A stretch of DNA of 64,000 nt from Flavobacterium circumlabens (GTDB lineage: Bacteria > Bacteroidota > Bacteroidia > Flavobacteriales > Flavobacteriaceae), in the NCBI RefSeq assembly GCF_004345565.1, contig NZ_SLWA01000001.1, forward strand, positions 591,892 through 655,891. Reading direction: 5' to 3'. The translations under genes and the position numbers were made by a program. Below the pieces are notes generated by a model that was given only the letters and a program-made list of their open reading frames with translations, was not told the DNA's origin and ran no database searches. This document shows positions 35,668 through 44,955 of the stretch, piece by piece (the first letter of the stretch is position 1; each line of letters begins with the position of its first letter).

Positions 35668-37557
35668 ATGGAAATGAATACCAATTTAGCTTTAGTTTTA
35701 GTATTAGCTCCTTTTTTAGGATTTTTAATCAATGTCTTCTTTGGAAAAAGCTTAGGCAAAACAGTTTCCGGTATCATCGGAACGGCTGCAGTAGTAGTTT
35801 CGTTTGCTGTTACACTTTTCTTTTTCTCTGAGATTACACAAACAAAACAAGCCATTCAAGTAACCTTATTTGACTGGATTCAGATTAGCAATCTTCATAT
35901 TAATCTTGGATTTTTATTAGATCAGCTGTCCTTACTCTGGTTACTTTTTGTAACGGGTATCGGCTCACTGATTCATTTATATTCTATCAGCTACATGCAC
36001 GATGATGAGAATATGCATAAGTTTTTCTCTTATTTAAACTTGTTCGTGTTTTTCATGATTACACTTGTAATGGGAAGTAACTTATTAGTTTTATTTATTG
36101 GCTGGGAAGGTGTTGGACTTTGTTCGTACTTATTAATTGGATTCTGGTATAAAAATCAGGATTACAATGATGCTGCGAAGAAAGCTTTCATCATGAACAG
36201 AATTGGAGATTTAGGTCTTTTGATCGGAATGTTTATTCTTGGTTCCATGTTCTCTACTCTGGATTATGCCACTTTAAAAACTGCAATTGCCGGAGCAACT
36301 AACTTAAATATTCCATTGCTTTCATTAGCTGCTTTGTGTTTATTTATTGGTGCTTGTGGTAAATCTGCGCAGATTCCGTTATACACCTGGCTACCGGATG
36401 CAATGGCAGGACCAACTCCGGTATCTGCGTTGATTCACGCTGCTACGATGGTGACAGCCGGTATCTTTATGGTAACAAGGTTAAATTTCGTATTTGACTT
36501 AGCGCCGGATGTTCAGACTGTTATTGCTGTAATTGGAGCTGTGACTTCATTGGTTGCTGCAACAATTGGTTTGGTTCAGACCGATATCAAAAAAGTATTG
36601 GCTTATTCTACCGTTTCCCAATTAGGTTTAATGTTTTTAGCCTTAGGATTTGGTGCTTACGAAGTAGCCGTTTTCCACGTAATCACACATGCTTTCTTTA
36701 AAGCTTGTTTGTTCTTAGGATCAGGTTCTGTAATTCATGGTTTACATGGAGAACAGGATATGCGTAAGATGGGTGGTTTGCGTAAAGCAATGCCGGTTAC
36801 ATTCTGGACGATGTTGATTTCATCATTAGCAATTTCAGGTGTTCCGTTTTTCTCCGGTTTCTTCTCAAAAGATGAAATATTAATGACGGCTTTCCACCAC
36901 AGTATTCCACTGTACGTCGTTGGATCTATTGCTTCTATTTTGACGGCTTTTTATATGTTCCGATTAATGTTCTTAACCTTCTTTAAAGAATTTAGAGGAA
37001 CAGAAGAACAAAAATATCATTTACATGAAAGTGACGGTTTAATTACTTTCCCTTTAATGATTTTAGCACTATTGGCTACATTCGGCGGATTAATAAGCTT
37101 ACCTGGAAACAGTTGGTTAAACGACTATTTAGCACCACTTTTCACAAAAGTAGCTGGTGAAGAACATCATTTAGGAACAACAGAGTACACTCTGATGGGA
37201 ATTGCTGTCGCAGGCGGATTGTTAGGTATTTTAATTGCTTACATCAAATACTTTAAACAGGATAATGTTCCTGAATCTGACGAAAATATTACCGGATTAA
37301 CGAAGGTTTTATATAACAAATATTATGTAGATGAAATTTATGATGTGATATTTGTACGCTCTGTAAATGTTTTATCACGATTTTTCAGGGATTATATCGA
37401 AACCGGTTTATCTGCCTTTGTTTTCGGACTGGGTAAAGTAACAAATGAAATAGGTTTTCAGGGTAAAAAATTACAAAACGGAAGTATCGGATTATATCTT
37501 TTCGCTTTTGTTTTGGGTCTTTGTGCCATTATTTCCTATATATTTTTAGCTCAATAA
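35668..37557 (+). CDS. nuoL: NADH-quinone oxidoreductase subunit L (proton-pumping)
   Basis: A 629-residue antiporter-like subunit (ND5-type) with fourteen or more helices and the lateral C-terminal amphipathic helix. Proton-channel blocks are visible: GWEGVGLCSYLLIGFW (Glu in TM5), KAFIMNRIGDLG, LPDAMAGPTPVSALIHAATMV, and the KKVLAYSTVSQLG lysine helix. It is the most distal pump unit. The Bacteroidota protein matches the usual ~620 residues. It lies 10 bases before nuoM. Confidence 0.96.
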   Translation: MEMNTNLALVLVLAPFLGFLINVFFGKSLGKTVSGIIGTAAVVVSFAVTLFFFSEITQTKQAIQVTLFDWIQISNLHINLGFLLDQLSLLWLLFVTGIGSLIHLYSISYMHDDENMHKFFSYLNLFVFFMITLVMGSNLLVLFIGWEGVGLCSYLLIGFWYKNQDYNDAAKKAFIMNRIGDLGLLIGMFILGSMFSTLDYATLKTAIAGATNLNIPLLSLAALCLFIGACGKSAQIPLYTWLPDAMAGPTPVSALIHAATMVTAGIFMVTRLNFVFDLAPDVQTVIAVIGAVTSLVAATIGLVQTDIKKVLAYSTVSQLGLMFLALGFGAYEVAVFHVITHAFFKACLFLGSGSVIHGLHGEQDMRKMGGLRKAMPVTFWTMLISSLAISGVPFFSGFFSKDEILMTAFHHSIPLYVVGSIASILTAFYMFRLMFLTFFKEFRGTEEQKYHLHESDGLITFPLMILALLATFGGLISLPGNSWLNDYLAPLFTKVAGEEHHLGTTEYTLMGIAVAGGLLGILIAYIKYFKQDNVPESDENITGLTKVLYNKYYVDEIYDVIFVRSVNVLSRFFRDYIETGLSAFVFGLGKVTNEIGFQGKKLQNGSIGLYLFAFVLGLCAIISYIFLAQ

Positions 37558-37567
37558 TTTTATAACT

Positions 37568-39007
37568 ATGAACGTTTCTCTTATATTAATTATTCTTTTA
37601 ATTGGTGCATTTGCCACTTATTTTGTTGGTGACAAACTTGCTTCAAAAGTAGCCTTGTTCTTTAGTTTAGCAGCTTTGGGCTGTTCGCTGGTTTTGTTAA
37701 GCCATTTCAATGCGGGCGAAAACATCAGCTTAATCAATGCCTGGATTACACAGCCTAAAATTTCATTTGCTTTAAATGCAGACGGATTAGCGATTGCAAT
37801 GCTTTTGTTAACTGTGGCTTTAACCCCAATTATTATATTCTCTTCTTTTGGAAATGAATATAAAAATGCGAAAGGTTTTTATGCTTTAATTTTATTTATG
37901 GCCTTTGCAATGACAGGAACTTTCCTTGCTGCAGATGGTTTATTATATTATATTTTCTGGGAATTATCCCTTATTCCAATTTATTTTATTGCGCTGATCT
38001 GGGGTAACGGAGATGCTGAGGAACGCAGAAAAGCAGTGGTTAAATTCTTTATTTATACACTTGCCGGTTCGCTGTTTATGTTAGTTGCTTTCATTTATTT
38101 ATATCAAAAAGCGGGAAGTTTTCTAATCGAAGACTTATATAAACTGAATTTATCCCCAACAGAACAGCTTTGGATTTTCTTAGCTTTCTTTTTGGCGTAT
38201 GCAATTAAAATTCCGATTATTCCTTTCCACACCTGGCAGGCAAACGTATACCAAAAAGCACCAACCGTTGGAACCATGCTTTTATCCGGGATCATGCTAA
38301 AAATGGGATTGTACAGTGTCATCCGTTGGCAATTGCCAATTGCTCCCCTTGCAGCAAAAGAATATATGAATATTTTTATTGCTTTAGGAATTGCAGGTGT
38401 AATCTATGGTTCTATTGTAGCGTTGAGACAAAAAGACCTTAAAAAATTATTAGCGTATTCTTCTTTGGCTCACGTTGGATTAATTGCTGCAGGAACTTAC
38501 ACCTTAACTCTTGACGGTTTGCGTGGCGCTGTCCTGCAAATGATTGCTCACGGTTTTGTTGTAGTCGGATTATTCTATGCTGCCGAAATTATCTTCAGAA
38601 GATTTGAAACAAGGAAAATTTCTGAATTGGGCGGTATTCGTATCCAATCTCCAAAATTTACGTCAATGTTTTTAATTTTGGTTTTGGCCTCTGTTGCGTT
38701 GCCAAGTACTTTTAATTTTGTTGGAGAATTCACCGTTTTATATAGTCTTTCACAGATAAATGTATGGTTCGCTGTTTTAGGCGGAACCACTATTATCCTG
38801 GGAGCGTATTATATGCTTAAGATGTTTCAAAATGTAATGTTGGGAGATGCTAATTCAAAAACATTTGCTGATGTTTCTGTTAATGAAGGAATTTCATTAG
38901 TCGTAATTATTGCGGTTTTAATCTTCTTCGGATTTTATCCAAAGCCAATTACAGATTTGATCACACCAAGTTTAGAGACGATTTTAAACGTTATCAATAA
39001 AAATTAA
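37568..39007 (+). CDS. nuoM: NADH-quinone oxidoreductase subunit M (proton-pumping)
   Basis: A 479-residue ND4-type antiporter-like subunit. The conserved Glu lies in FWELSLIPIYFIALIWG. The lysine helices are seen in AYAIKIPIIPFHTWQ and KKLLAYSSLAHVG, and the helix-break region reads AHGFVVVGLFYAAE. It occupies the position between NuoL and NuoN in the membrane arm. A 64-base gap follows before nuoN. Confidence 0.96.
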   Translation: MNVSLILIILLIGAFATYFVGDKLASKVALFFSLAALGCSLVLLSHFNAGENISLINAWITQPKISFALNADGLAIAMLLLTVALTPIIIFSSFGNEYKNAKGFYALILFMAFAMTGTFLAADGLLYYIFWELSLIPIYFIALIWGNGDAEERRKAVVKFFIYTLAGSLFMLVAFIYLYQKAGSFLIEDLYKLNLSPTEQLWIFLAFFLAYAIKIPIIPFHTWQANVYQKAPTVGTMLLSGIMLKMGLYSVIRWQLPIAPLAAKEYMNIFIALGIAGVIYGSIVALRQKDLKKLLAYSSLAHVGLIAAGTYTLTLDGLRGAVLQMIAHGFVVVGLFYAAEIIFRRFETRKISELGGIRIQSPKFTSMFLILVLASVALPSTFNFVGEFTVLYSLSQINVWFAVLGGTTIILGAYYMLKMFQNVMLGDANSKTFADVSVNEGISLVVIIAVLIFFGFYPKPITDLITPSLETILNVINKN

Positions 39008-39071
39008 TATTTTAAATAAAAATAAATTAGGGCATCATTGGTTTTAGATTTCCTAAATCAAAAAAACAAAA

Positions 39072-40463
39072 ATGAATACATTAATAGCTATAACGGGATT
39101 GGGTATTTTCTGCCTATTGTTTGAAATTCTTAATTTAAGGAAAGCCATCGTTCCTTTTACAATTGTTGGACTTTTGGGAGTTTTGGCACTTAATTTTTAT
39201 GAATTCGGTTCGACAGGAAGTTATTACAATAACATGATTGAAGTGAGTAAATTCTCTACTGCTTTTTCATCATTATTTATTGTGCTGACGATTTTCTTAG
39301 TAGCCTTAAGTCATAATTTTTATGAAAATCATCAAACTAAAATCTCCGATTTTATTGCTATAAAAGTATTTTTATTAGCAGGAGGTGTAGCGATGGTGTC
39401 TTTTGGAAACTTAGCTATGTTTTTCTTAGGAATTGAAATTTTATCCATCGCCTTATATATCCTTGCGGCAAGTGATCGTCTGAACTTAAAAAGTAACGAA
39501 GCCGGTATGAAGTATTTCTTAATGGGTTCATTCGCATCAGGAATTATTCTATTCGGAATTTGTTTGATTTACGGGGCAATGGGAAGCTTTGATGTTGTTG
39601 AAATACATGAAAGTTCTTTATCTGCAGAGTTGCCAATCTGGTTTCCAATCGGAATGGTTTTGGTGGTCATCGGAATGTTATTCAAAGTGGCTGCTGTACC
39701 GTTTCATTTTTGGGCACCGGATGTATATGAAGGTTCTCCGGCATTAACAACAGCTTTAATGAGTACTTTGGCAAAAGTTATTGCTATCGCAACCTTATAT
39801 AAATTAGTAAGCGCATTAAATTTAATCCCGTCACTTGAAAATCAGGATCTCTTAGGAACATTTGAAATAATTGTTGTAATCGTATCGATGGCTTCTATGA
39901 CCGTAGGTAATATTATGGCATTGCGTCAGGTAAATGTAAAACGTATGCTGGCATTCTCAGGAATCTCACATGCAGGATTTATGTTAATGACTTTGTTAAG
40001 CGTTGCAACTTCAGCAGGTGTTTTATTGTATTATACTGCTGCTTATGCTTTGGCCGGAATTGCTGCTTTCAGCGTTATCTTATATGTTTGTAAAAATCAG
40101 GATAACGAAGACATCACCAACTTCCACGGATTAGGGAAAACAAATCCTTTATTAGCCGCTATACTGACAGGTTCGTTATTATCAATGGCCGGAATTCCGA
40201 TCTTCTCCGGATTTTTTGCCAAGTTGTTTTTATTCAATCAAACGATTCAGGGCGGATATATTGCCTTGGTTATCGTAGCAGTAATCAACTCCATTATTAG
40301 TGTTGGCTATTATTTCAAACTAATTTTGGCCATGTACTCAAAAGAACCAAATGAAGTGCGCACCGGAAAACCTTTCCTTATTTACGCTGTTGCAATTATT
40401 TCTATTGTTTTGAATATTGCTTTGGGATTATTTCCTTCTTTAGTTTTAGATTTACTGAAATAG
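39072..40463 (+). CDS. nuoN: NADH-quinone oxidoreductase subunit N (proton-pumping)
   Basis: A 463-residue ND2-type antiporter-like subunit, and the last complex I gene. Conserved segments are FFLGIEILSIALYILAA (Glu), FKVAAVPFHFWAPDVYEGSP (Lys) and VKRMLAFSGISHAGFML (Lys). Its C-terminal helix ends LFPSLVLDLLK. A perfect-stem terminator lies 22 bases downstream, closing the operon. Confidence 0.96.
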   Translation: MNTLIAITGLGIFCLLFEILNLRKAIVPFTIVGLLGVLALNFYEFGSTGSYYNNMIEVSKFSTAFSSLFIVLTIFLVALSHNFYENHQTKISDFIAIKVFLLAGGVAMVSFGNLAMFFLGIEILSIALYILAASDRLNLKSNEAGMKYFLMGSFASGIILFGICLIYGAMGSFDVVEIHESSLSAELPIWFPIGMVLVVIGMLFKVAAVPFHFWAPDVYEGSPALTTALMSTLAKVIAIATLYKLVSALNLIPSLENQDLLGTFEIIVVIVSMASMTVGNIMALRQVNVKRMLAFSGISHAGFMLMTLLSVATSAGVLLYYTAAYALAGIAAFSVILYVCKNQDNEDITNFHGLGKTNPLLAAILTGSLLSMAGIPIFSGFFAKLFLFNQTIQGGYIALVIVAVINSIISVGYYFKLILAMYSKEPNEVRTGKPFLIYAVAIISIVLNIALGLFPSLVLDLLK

Positions 40464-40484
40464 AAATTTCAATCTTTATATATA

Positions 40485-40518
40485 AAAATCCATCAGTGAG
40501 AGCTGATGGATTTTTTAT
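40485..40518 (+). terminator. nuo operon terminator
   Basis: Perfect 12-base arms AAAATCCATCAG and CTGATGGATTTT with a 6-base loop, then a T-rich tail. Confidence 0.88.
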
Positions 40519-40594
40519 TTTAGCATTACTTTATTCAGAAGAAAAAATCATGTTAAAAAAAATACAGAAACAATTCCACTTCAAAAAAACTCCA

Positions 40595-40602
40595 TATATT
40601 TG
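40595..40602 (+). promoter_or_regulatory. -7 promoter element for the Bax-inhibitor family gene
   Basis: TATATTTG lies 24 bases before the ATG at 40627. The alternative in-frame TTG start at 40600 falls inside this element and is rejected. Confidence 0.6.
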
Positions 40603-40626
40603 ACTACAATTAAAAGTATTAGAACT

Positions 40627-41400
40627 ATGAACTTCAATTCAAAAAATCCTTTTTTAAGCAACAAGCGTTTTTCATCAAATGCGGTTTCAAAAGCTGAAGA
40701 AGTACACCACGCACAGATTATTGACTATAATCAGGAAATGACTTTATCAGGTACTATTAATAAGACCGCCATTTTATTTTTAATCTTATGCGGATCATCC
40801 ATAATAACGTGGTGGATGGCGTTTAACGGAATGAATGTAATGCTGCCAACAATTGGCGGTGCTATTGTTGGACTTATTTTAGTTGTAATTTCTGCATTCA
40901 AACCACAGGCTTCTCCTTATTTAGCGCCAGGGTACGCCTTATTTGAAGGTCTGTTTATAGGAGGAATTTCTGCTATTTTTGAGGCCAGATATCCTGGAAT
41001 CGTAGTCAATGCTGTTGGAGCAACTCTGGTTACTTTCTTAATTTGTCTGGGATTATACAAATTTAAAATCGTAAAAGTAACGGAACAATTTAGATCTGTT
41101 GTTATTGCTGCAACCTTAGCCATTGCAACGTATTACTTAATTTCATGGGTAGTATCCATGTTTACCAGCTTCACTCCTGTTCATCATGGAAATTCCTTAA
41201 TGAGTATTGGAATTAGCGTTTTTGTAATTATCATAGCGGCTTTAAATATATTTCTGGATTTCGACCAAATCGAAAAAGGAGTACAACAAAAAATGCCGAA
41301 ATTTATGGAATGGTACGGTGCAATGGGATTAGTGATCACACTAGTTTGGTTGTATATTGAATTCCTGAGATTACTTTCAAAACTATCAAGCAAAGACTAA
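40627..41400 (+). CDS. Bax inhibitor-1/YccA family membrane protein
   Basis: A 257-residue inner-membrane protein with seven helices after a soluble N-terminus (MNFNSKNPFLSNKRF). Family features are the LAPGYALFEGLFIGGIS block in the third helix pair and the C-terminal helix with ALNIFLDFDQIEKGVQ, whose aspartates match the pH/Ca sensing pair of this family, then EWYGAMGLVITLVWLYIEFLRLL. Bacterial members include Ca2+ leak channels and modulators of membrane proteases. The precise role here is unknown. It is monocistronic between two terminators. Confidence 0.9.
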   Translation: MNFNSKNPFLSNKRFSSNAVSKAEEVHHAQIIDYNQEMTLSGTINKTAILFLILCGSSIITWWMAFNGMNVMLPTIGGAIVGLILVVISAFKPQASPYLAPGYALFEGLFIGGISAIFEARYPGIVVNAVGATLVTFLICLGLYKFKIVKVTEQFRSVVIAATLAIATYYLISWVVSMFTSFTPVHHGNSLMSIGISVFVIIIAALNIFLDFDQIEKGVQQKMPKFMEWYGAMGLVITLVWLYIEFLRLLSKLSSKD

Positions 41401-41420
41401 TTTCTTTACTTCCTTCTCAT

Positions 41421-41460
41421 AAAAAAGAGCCTTTTTGAAATTCAAAAAGGCTCTTTTTTT
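41421..41460 (+). terminator. Intrinsic terminator after the Bax-inhibitor family gene
   Basis: A 19-base perfect stem (41421-41439 with 41441-41459). AAAAAAGAGCC pairs with GGCTCTTTTTT at the base. It works in either direction. Confidence 0.88.
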
Positions 41461-41820
41461 CGTTTAAAATTGAAATTAATTCCCTTCTTCTATTTTTCAG
41501 TTACCGGAATAAATTCATCCAATTTGAATTAAATCGGTGATACTATCTCTATTTTATTGTTTAAAAAGATAACTCAGTCCTCTACAAAAATCGATTTTTA
41601 GAATGATATACAAATTCATTTTAGTCCAAAATTGATTTAAAAACTAATTTTTGATGTAAAAAACGCTTTACAACTTTATCAATTTAACAGTATTTTTCTT
41701 TTTATTTGAAAAGATTAAATATTTCGCCACATTTTGATTTCTTACATTATTTTTTCAGTAATAATGATTTTGTAAAATCTGAAAAGTGTAGTAAAAATAA
41801 TACTTCCGAAAGATTTATTT
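41461..41820. other. AT-rich gene-free stretch
   Basis: About 360 bases with no supportable ORF, tRNA or promoter. It is strongly AT-rich and frequently interrupted by stops in all frames. Together with the elements at 41824-41970 it makes a 635-base gap ahead of the pectate lyase gene. Confidence 0.5.
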
Positions 41821-41823
41821 AAA

Positions 41824-41886
41824 TATGTAATAAATTACAATTAATGCAATTTATTACATATAACATATTCAAAATATGTTTTTTTT
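41824..41886. repeat. Two adjacent inverted repeats upstream of the pectate lyase promoter
   Basis: The first has perfect 13-base arms TATGTAATAAATT (41824-41836) and AATTTATTACATA (41848-41860). The second, AACATATT (41862-41869) with AATATGTT (41873-41880), is followed by a T-run to 41886. Both lie about 80-140 bases upstream of the -7 element, so they may be activator sites or an AT-rich terminator of an upstream transcript. Confidence 0.55.
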
Positions 41887-41941
41887 ATTATAAATGTCTT
41901 TTTATCCTAAATTTATTTTGAATATCGAAATTTTATATACT

Positions 41942-41970
41942 TTTGTGTAATCGATTACAATTTAAATTTG
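41942..41970 (+). promoter_or_regulatory. Pectate lyase promoter with LacI-type palindromic operator
   Basis: TTTG (-33, 41942-41945) and TAAATTTG (-7, 41963-41970) are 17 bases apart. The spacer holds the perfect 14-base palindrome TGTAATCGATTACA (41946-41959). The central CG with AT-rich symmetrical flanks is the usual form of LacI-family operators, and the position predicts direct occlusion of RNA polymerase. No LacI-type gene lies in the window. Confidence 0.7.
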
Positions 41971-42035
41971 TAGTTGATACTAAAAACCACAAAAAACCAC
42001 TTTTGATTATTTACTAACTTTAAAAACTAACCACT

Positions 42036-44882
42036 ATGAAAAAAAACTTACTTTTTCTGGCTGCTTTCCTCTTAGCAATTCAGACATGGGCACAACAAGT
42101 TCAAATTACTGAATCTTCCGGATGGCTCGAATCAGCTTTTGTAAAATGGCAACCCGTTAGCAATGCTCAAAGCTACAATGTATACTATACGGGTCAGGGA
42201 ATCACCGATCAAAAAATAGACAATCAGCTGATTAGAAGTTATGGCAGTTATTTCCGTGCTGACATACCTGGTCTTAAAGCAGGATCGTACACCGTGAAAG
42301 TAAAACCGGTAATTTCCGGAACCGAAGGAAGCGGCAGCACAACAGGCAATCTAACTGTTGTAGCTCAGGATCGTAACGGATTTGCATTTGATAGCGGAAG
42401 GGTTCCCGGAGGTTACAAAATTGACGGAACACCAAAAGACAATGCCGTAATTGTATACATCACGCAGAATACCAAAAATACGGTTTCCCTTGATGTTACA
42501 GGAGCCAGCGCAAATCCTTGTGTCGGATTGCAAAATATATTGTACGCGATAAAAAAAGGTCAGGACACACGCCCCTTTATCTTCCGTCTCATCGGAAACA
42601 TTACTGATTTGACCGTGATGGAAGGAGGTGACATTGTAATAGAAAACGCCAATAACGCTTCCAGTTATGTCACTTTTGAAGGTATTGGAACTGATGCAGT
42701 TGCCAATGGCTGGGGAGTTCGTCTCAAAGCAGCTTCAAACATTGAAGTCAGCAATCTCGGTTTTATGAATTGTAACAGTACTGCCGGAGATAATGTTGGA
42801 ATGCAGCAAAATAATGATCACGTTTGGGTACACAATTGCGATTTATTCTACGGAGATGCCGGTAGCGATGCCGATCAGATAAAAGGTGATGGTGCTTTAG
42901 ATAATAAAACATCAACTTACATTACATTATCATACAATCACTTTTGGGATAATGGAAAAGCAAGTTTATTAGGATTAAGCGAAGGAACAACGGCTGGTTT
43001 ATACATTACTTATCATCACAACTGGTTTGACCACTCTGATTCACGTCATCCGCGTGTTCGTTATTATTCTGCTCACATCTACAACAATTATTTTGATGGT
43101 GTTGCCAAATATGGTTCAGGTTCTACTTTAGGTTCTTCACTGTTTGTAGAAGGCAATTATTTCAGAAACAGCAAACATCCCATGCTGACTTCACTACAGG
43201 GCACTGATATCTGGGACGAAGCCAATCAGGTAAATAATGCCGGAACGATGGGAACATTTTCTGGTGAAGCCGGAGGTTCTATCAAAGCTTTCAATAATAC
43301 TTTTGATGCTGATATTGCTACTAACAATATGCGTTTTGTGGCTTACGGAGATACTAATCCACTTTATAATATTTCCGGTAAAATCAGTTCAACCACAGAC
43401 TTTGATGCTTATGCAGCTACTACAAGAGGTGAAGTGGTAAGCAGTACCGTTAAATCAAAATCGGGTGCCAATACCTATAATAATTTTGATACTAATGCAG
43501 CATTATATGTAAAGAATTTAACAGTAGAACAACCTGCTGCTGCCAAAACCAAAACGGTTCAATATTCCGGGCGTGTTTCCGGTGGTGATTTAAAATGGAC
43601 TTTTAATAATGCAACAGATGACACATCGTCTCTGGTAATTTCAGCCCTAAAATCAGCACTTACTAATTATTCAAGTACATTAGTTTCCGTACAGGGAGAA
43701 TCGAATCCGCCAGCCGGCTCACAGACGCTGACTTCAACTTCTAATAATAACCAATCCGTAACAAGCGGTTCAGCTATAGGGGCAATCGTATTTACCTGGG
43801 GAGGAACTGCTACAGATGCAACCGTAACAGGATTACCTGCATCGGGAATCAGTTTTGTCAAAAATACGACGGCCAAAACCCTTACGATTACGGGAACACC
43901 AACCGCAACAATATCGTATTCAATTGCTACAACCGGGACTTCGGGTTCACCAGCAACAGGTTCCGGGACAATAACGGTTACGGCAGCCGGTAATCAAACA
44001 CTGACTTCAACAAGCAATAACAACCAGACTGTAGCAAGCGGTACCGCAATTGGCTCCATTGTTTTCACCTGGGGCGGTAATGCAACAGATGCTACTGTAA
44101 CAGGTCTGCCGGCATCCGGTCTTAGCTTTGTAAAAAACATAACAGCCAAAACCATTACAATTACGGGAACGCCAACGGCAACCGTATCGTATTCAATTGC
44201 CACAACCGGAACTGCAGGCACACCGGCAACAGGTTCCGGAACCATAACCGTTACCACTGGCGGAGGTTCATCCGGAAATCAAATACATAATTTTACTACA
44301 TCGGGAAAAACAAGTTCTTTCTATTCCATTACAGGAAACATGAACTCTACGGCCGGATCCGTAACTTATGCCGGATTAACACTAACAGCTCGTTTAAAAA
44401 TTGAATCCAGTACTTCTATCACGTACACTACAACGGCCGCTTCTACTTTAACTTTGGTCTTTGATGCTAATTTTACCGGAACAATAAAAGTAAATAATGT
44501 ATCGTATACTGCTGCTGCCGGAATAGTAACAACATCAATTCCTGCCGGAACAAATACGATTACCAAAGGATCGGTAGCCAATTTATTTTACATCAGTACA
44601 GCCTATAGCGGTGGAACTTTACGTGTATCACAAAATGACGCCAAACAAACTGAAACTGCAAAAACTGTAGTATATCCGAATCCTGTTTCGGAAACTTTAT
44701 ATGTTTCAAATTCAGGGCAATCTGTAGAAAAAGTTGAAATTTATAATATGTCAGCTTCCTTAGTTAAAACTTCAGGGAAAAACACTGAAGCACTCGATGT
44801 AAGCAATTTAAGTCCCGGAACCTATTTTGCTAAAATACACACATCAGAGGGCACTTTTACCCAAACTATTATCAAGAAATAA
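42036..44882 (+). CDS. Secreted multidomain pectate lyase (PL1), T9SS substrate
   Basis: A 948-residue secreted enzyme. After the signal peptide (ends TWAQQ) comes a fibronectin-III-like domain (about 20-108). The parallel beta-helix PL1 domain (about 115-480) has the conserved [16 protein letters not shown] region, [18 protein letters not shown], and the Arg-bearing [20 protein letters not shown] motif. Two near-identical 91-residue Ig-like repeats (about 562-743) follow, then a Ser/Thr-rich beta module (about 746-855) that may bind carbohydrate. The C-terminal T9SS type A sorting domain begins [15 protein letters not shown]. It should cleave polygalacturonate at the surface or outside the cell. 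Confidence 0.92.
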   Translation: MKKNLLFLAAFLLAIQTWAQQVQITESSGWLESAFVKWQPVSNAQSYNVYYTGQGITDQKIDNQLIRSYGSYFRADIPGLKAGSYTVKVKPVISGTEGSGSTTGNLTVVAQDRNGFAFDSGRVPGGYKIDGTPKDNAVIVYITQNTKNTVSLDVTGASANPCVGLQNILYAIKKGQDTRPFIFRLIGNITDLTVMEGGDIVIENANNASSYVTFEGIGTDAVANGWGVRLKAASNIEVSNLGFMNCNSTAGDNVGMQQNNDHVWVHNCDLFYGDAGSDADQIKGDGALDNKTSTYITLSYNHFWDNGKASLLGLSEGTTAGLYITYHHNWFDHSDSRHPRVRYYSAHIYNNYFDGVAKYGSGSTLGSSLFVEGNYFRNSKHPMLTSLQGTDIWDEANQVNNAGTMGTFSGEAGGSIKAFNNTFDADIATNNMRFVAYGDTNPLYNISGKISSTTDFDAYAATTRGEVVSSTVKSKSGANTYNNFDTNAALYVKNLTVEQPAAAKTKTVQYSGRVSGGDLKWTFNNATDDTSSLVISALKSALTNYSSTLVSVQGESNPPAGSQTLTSTSNNNQSVTSGSAIGAIVFTWGGTATDATVTGLPASGISFVKNTTAKTLTITGTPTATISYSIATTGTSGSPATGSGTITVTAAGNQTLTSTSNNNQTVASGTAIGSIVFTWGGNATDATVTGLPASGLSFVKNITAKTITITGTPTATVSYSIATTGTAGTPATGSGTITVTTGGGSSGNQIHNFTTSGKTSSFYSITGNMNSTAGSVTYAGLTLTARLKIESSTSITYTTTAASTLTLVFDANFTGTIKVNNVSYTAAAGIVTTSIPAGTNTITKGSVANLFYISTAYSGGTLRVSQNDAKQTETAKTVVYPNPVSETLYVSNSGQSVEKVEIYNMSASLVKTSGKNTEALDVSNLSPGTYFAKIHTSEGTFTQTIIKK
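43719..44264. repeat. Tandem 273-base repeat inside the pectate lyase gene
   Basis: Copy 1 spans 43719-43991 and copy 2 spans 43992-44264. Each encodes a 91-residue unit starting [11 protein letters not shown] and ending TGSGTITVT. The copies are closely similar, so copy number may vary between strains and short-read assembly may collapse it. Confidence 0.88.
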
Positions 44883-44903
44883 CACCTCAGAAACAGTAAA
44901 AAG

Positions 44904-44937
44904 AAAAAGGCTTCCAAAATTTTTGGAAGCCTTTTTT
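44904..44937. terminator. Bidirectional terminator between pectate lyase and aldehyde dehydrogenase genes
   Basis: Perfect 16-base arms (AAAAAGGCTTCCAAAA with TTTTGGAAGCCTTTTT) around a single base, flanked by A and T runs. It serves both convergent genes. Confidence 0.88.
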
Positions 44938-44955
44938 AGTATTGAAATCAGAATA

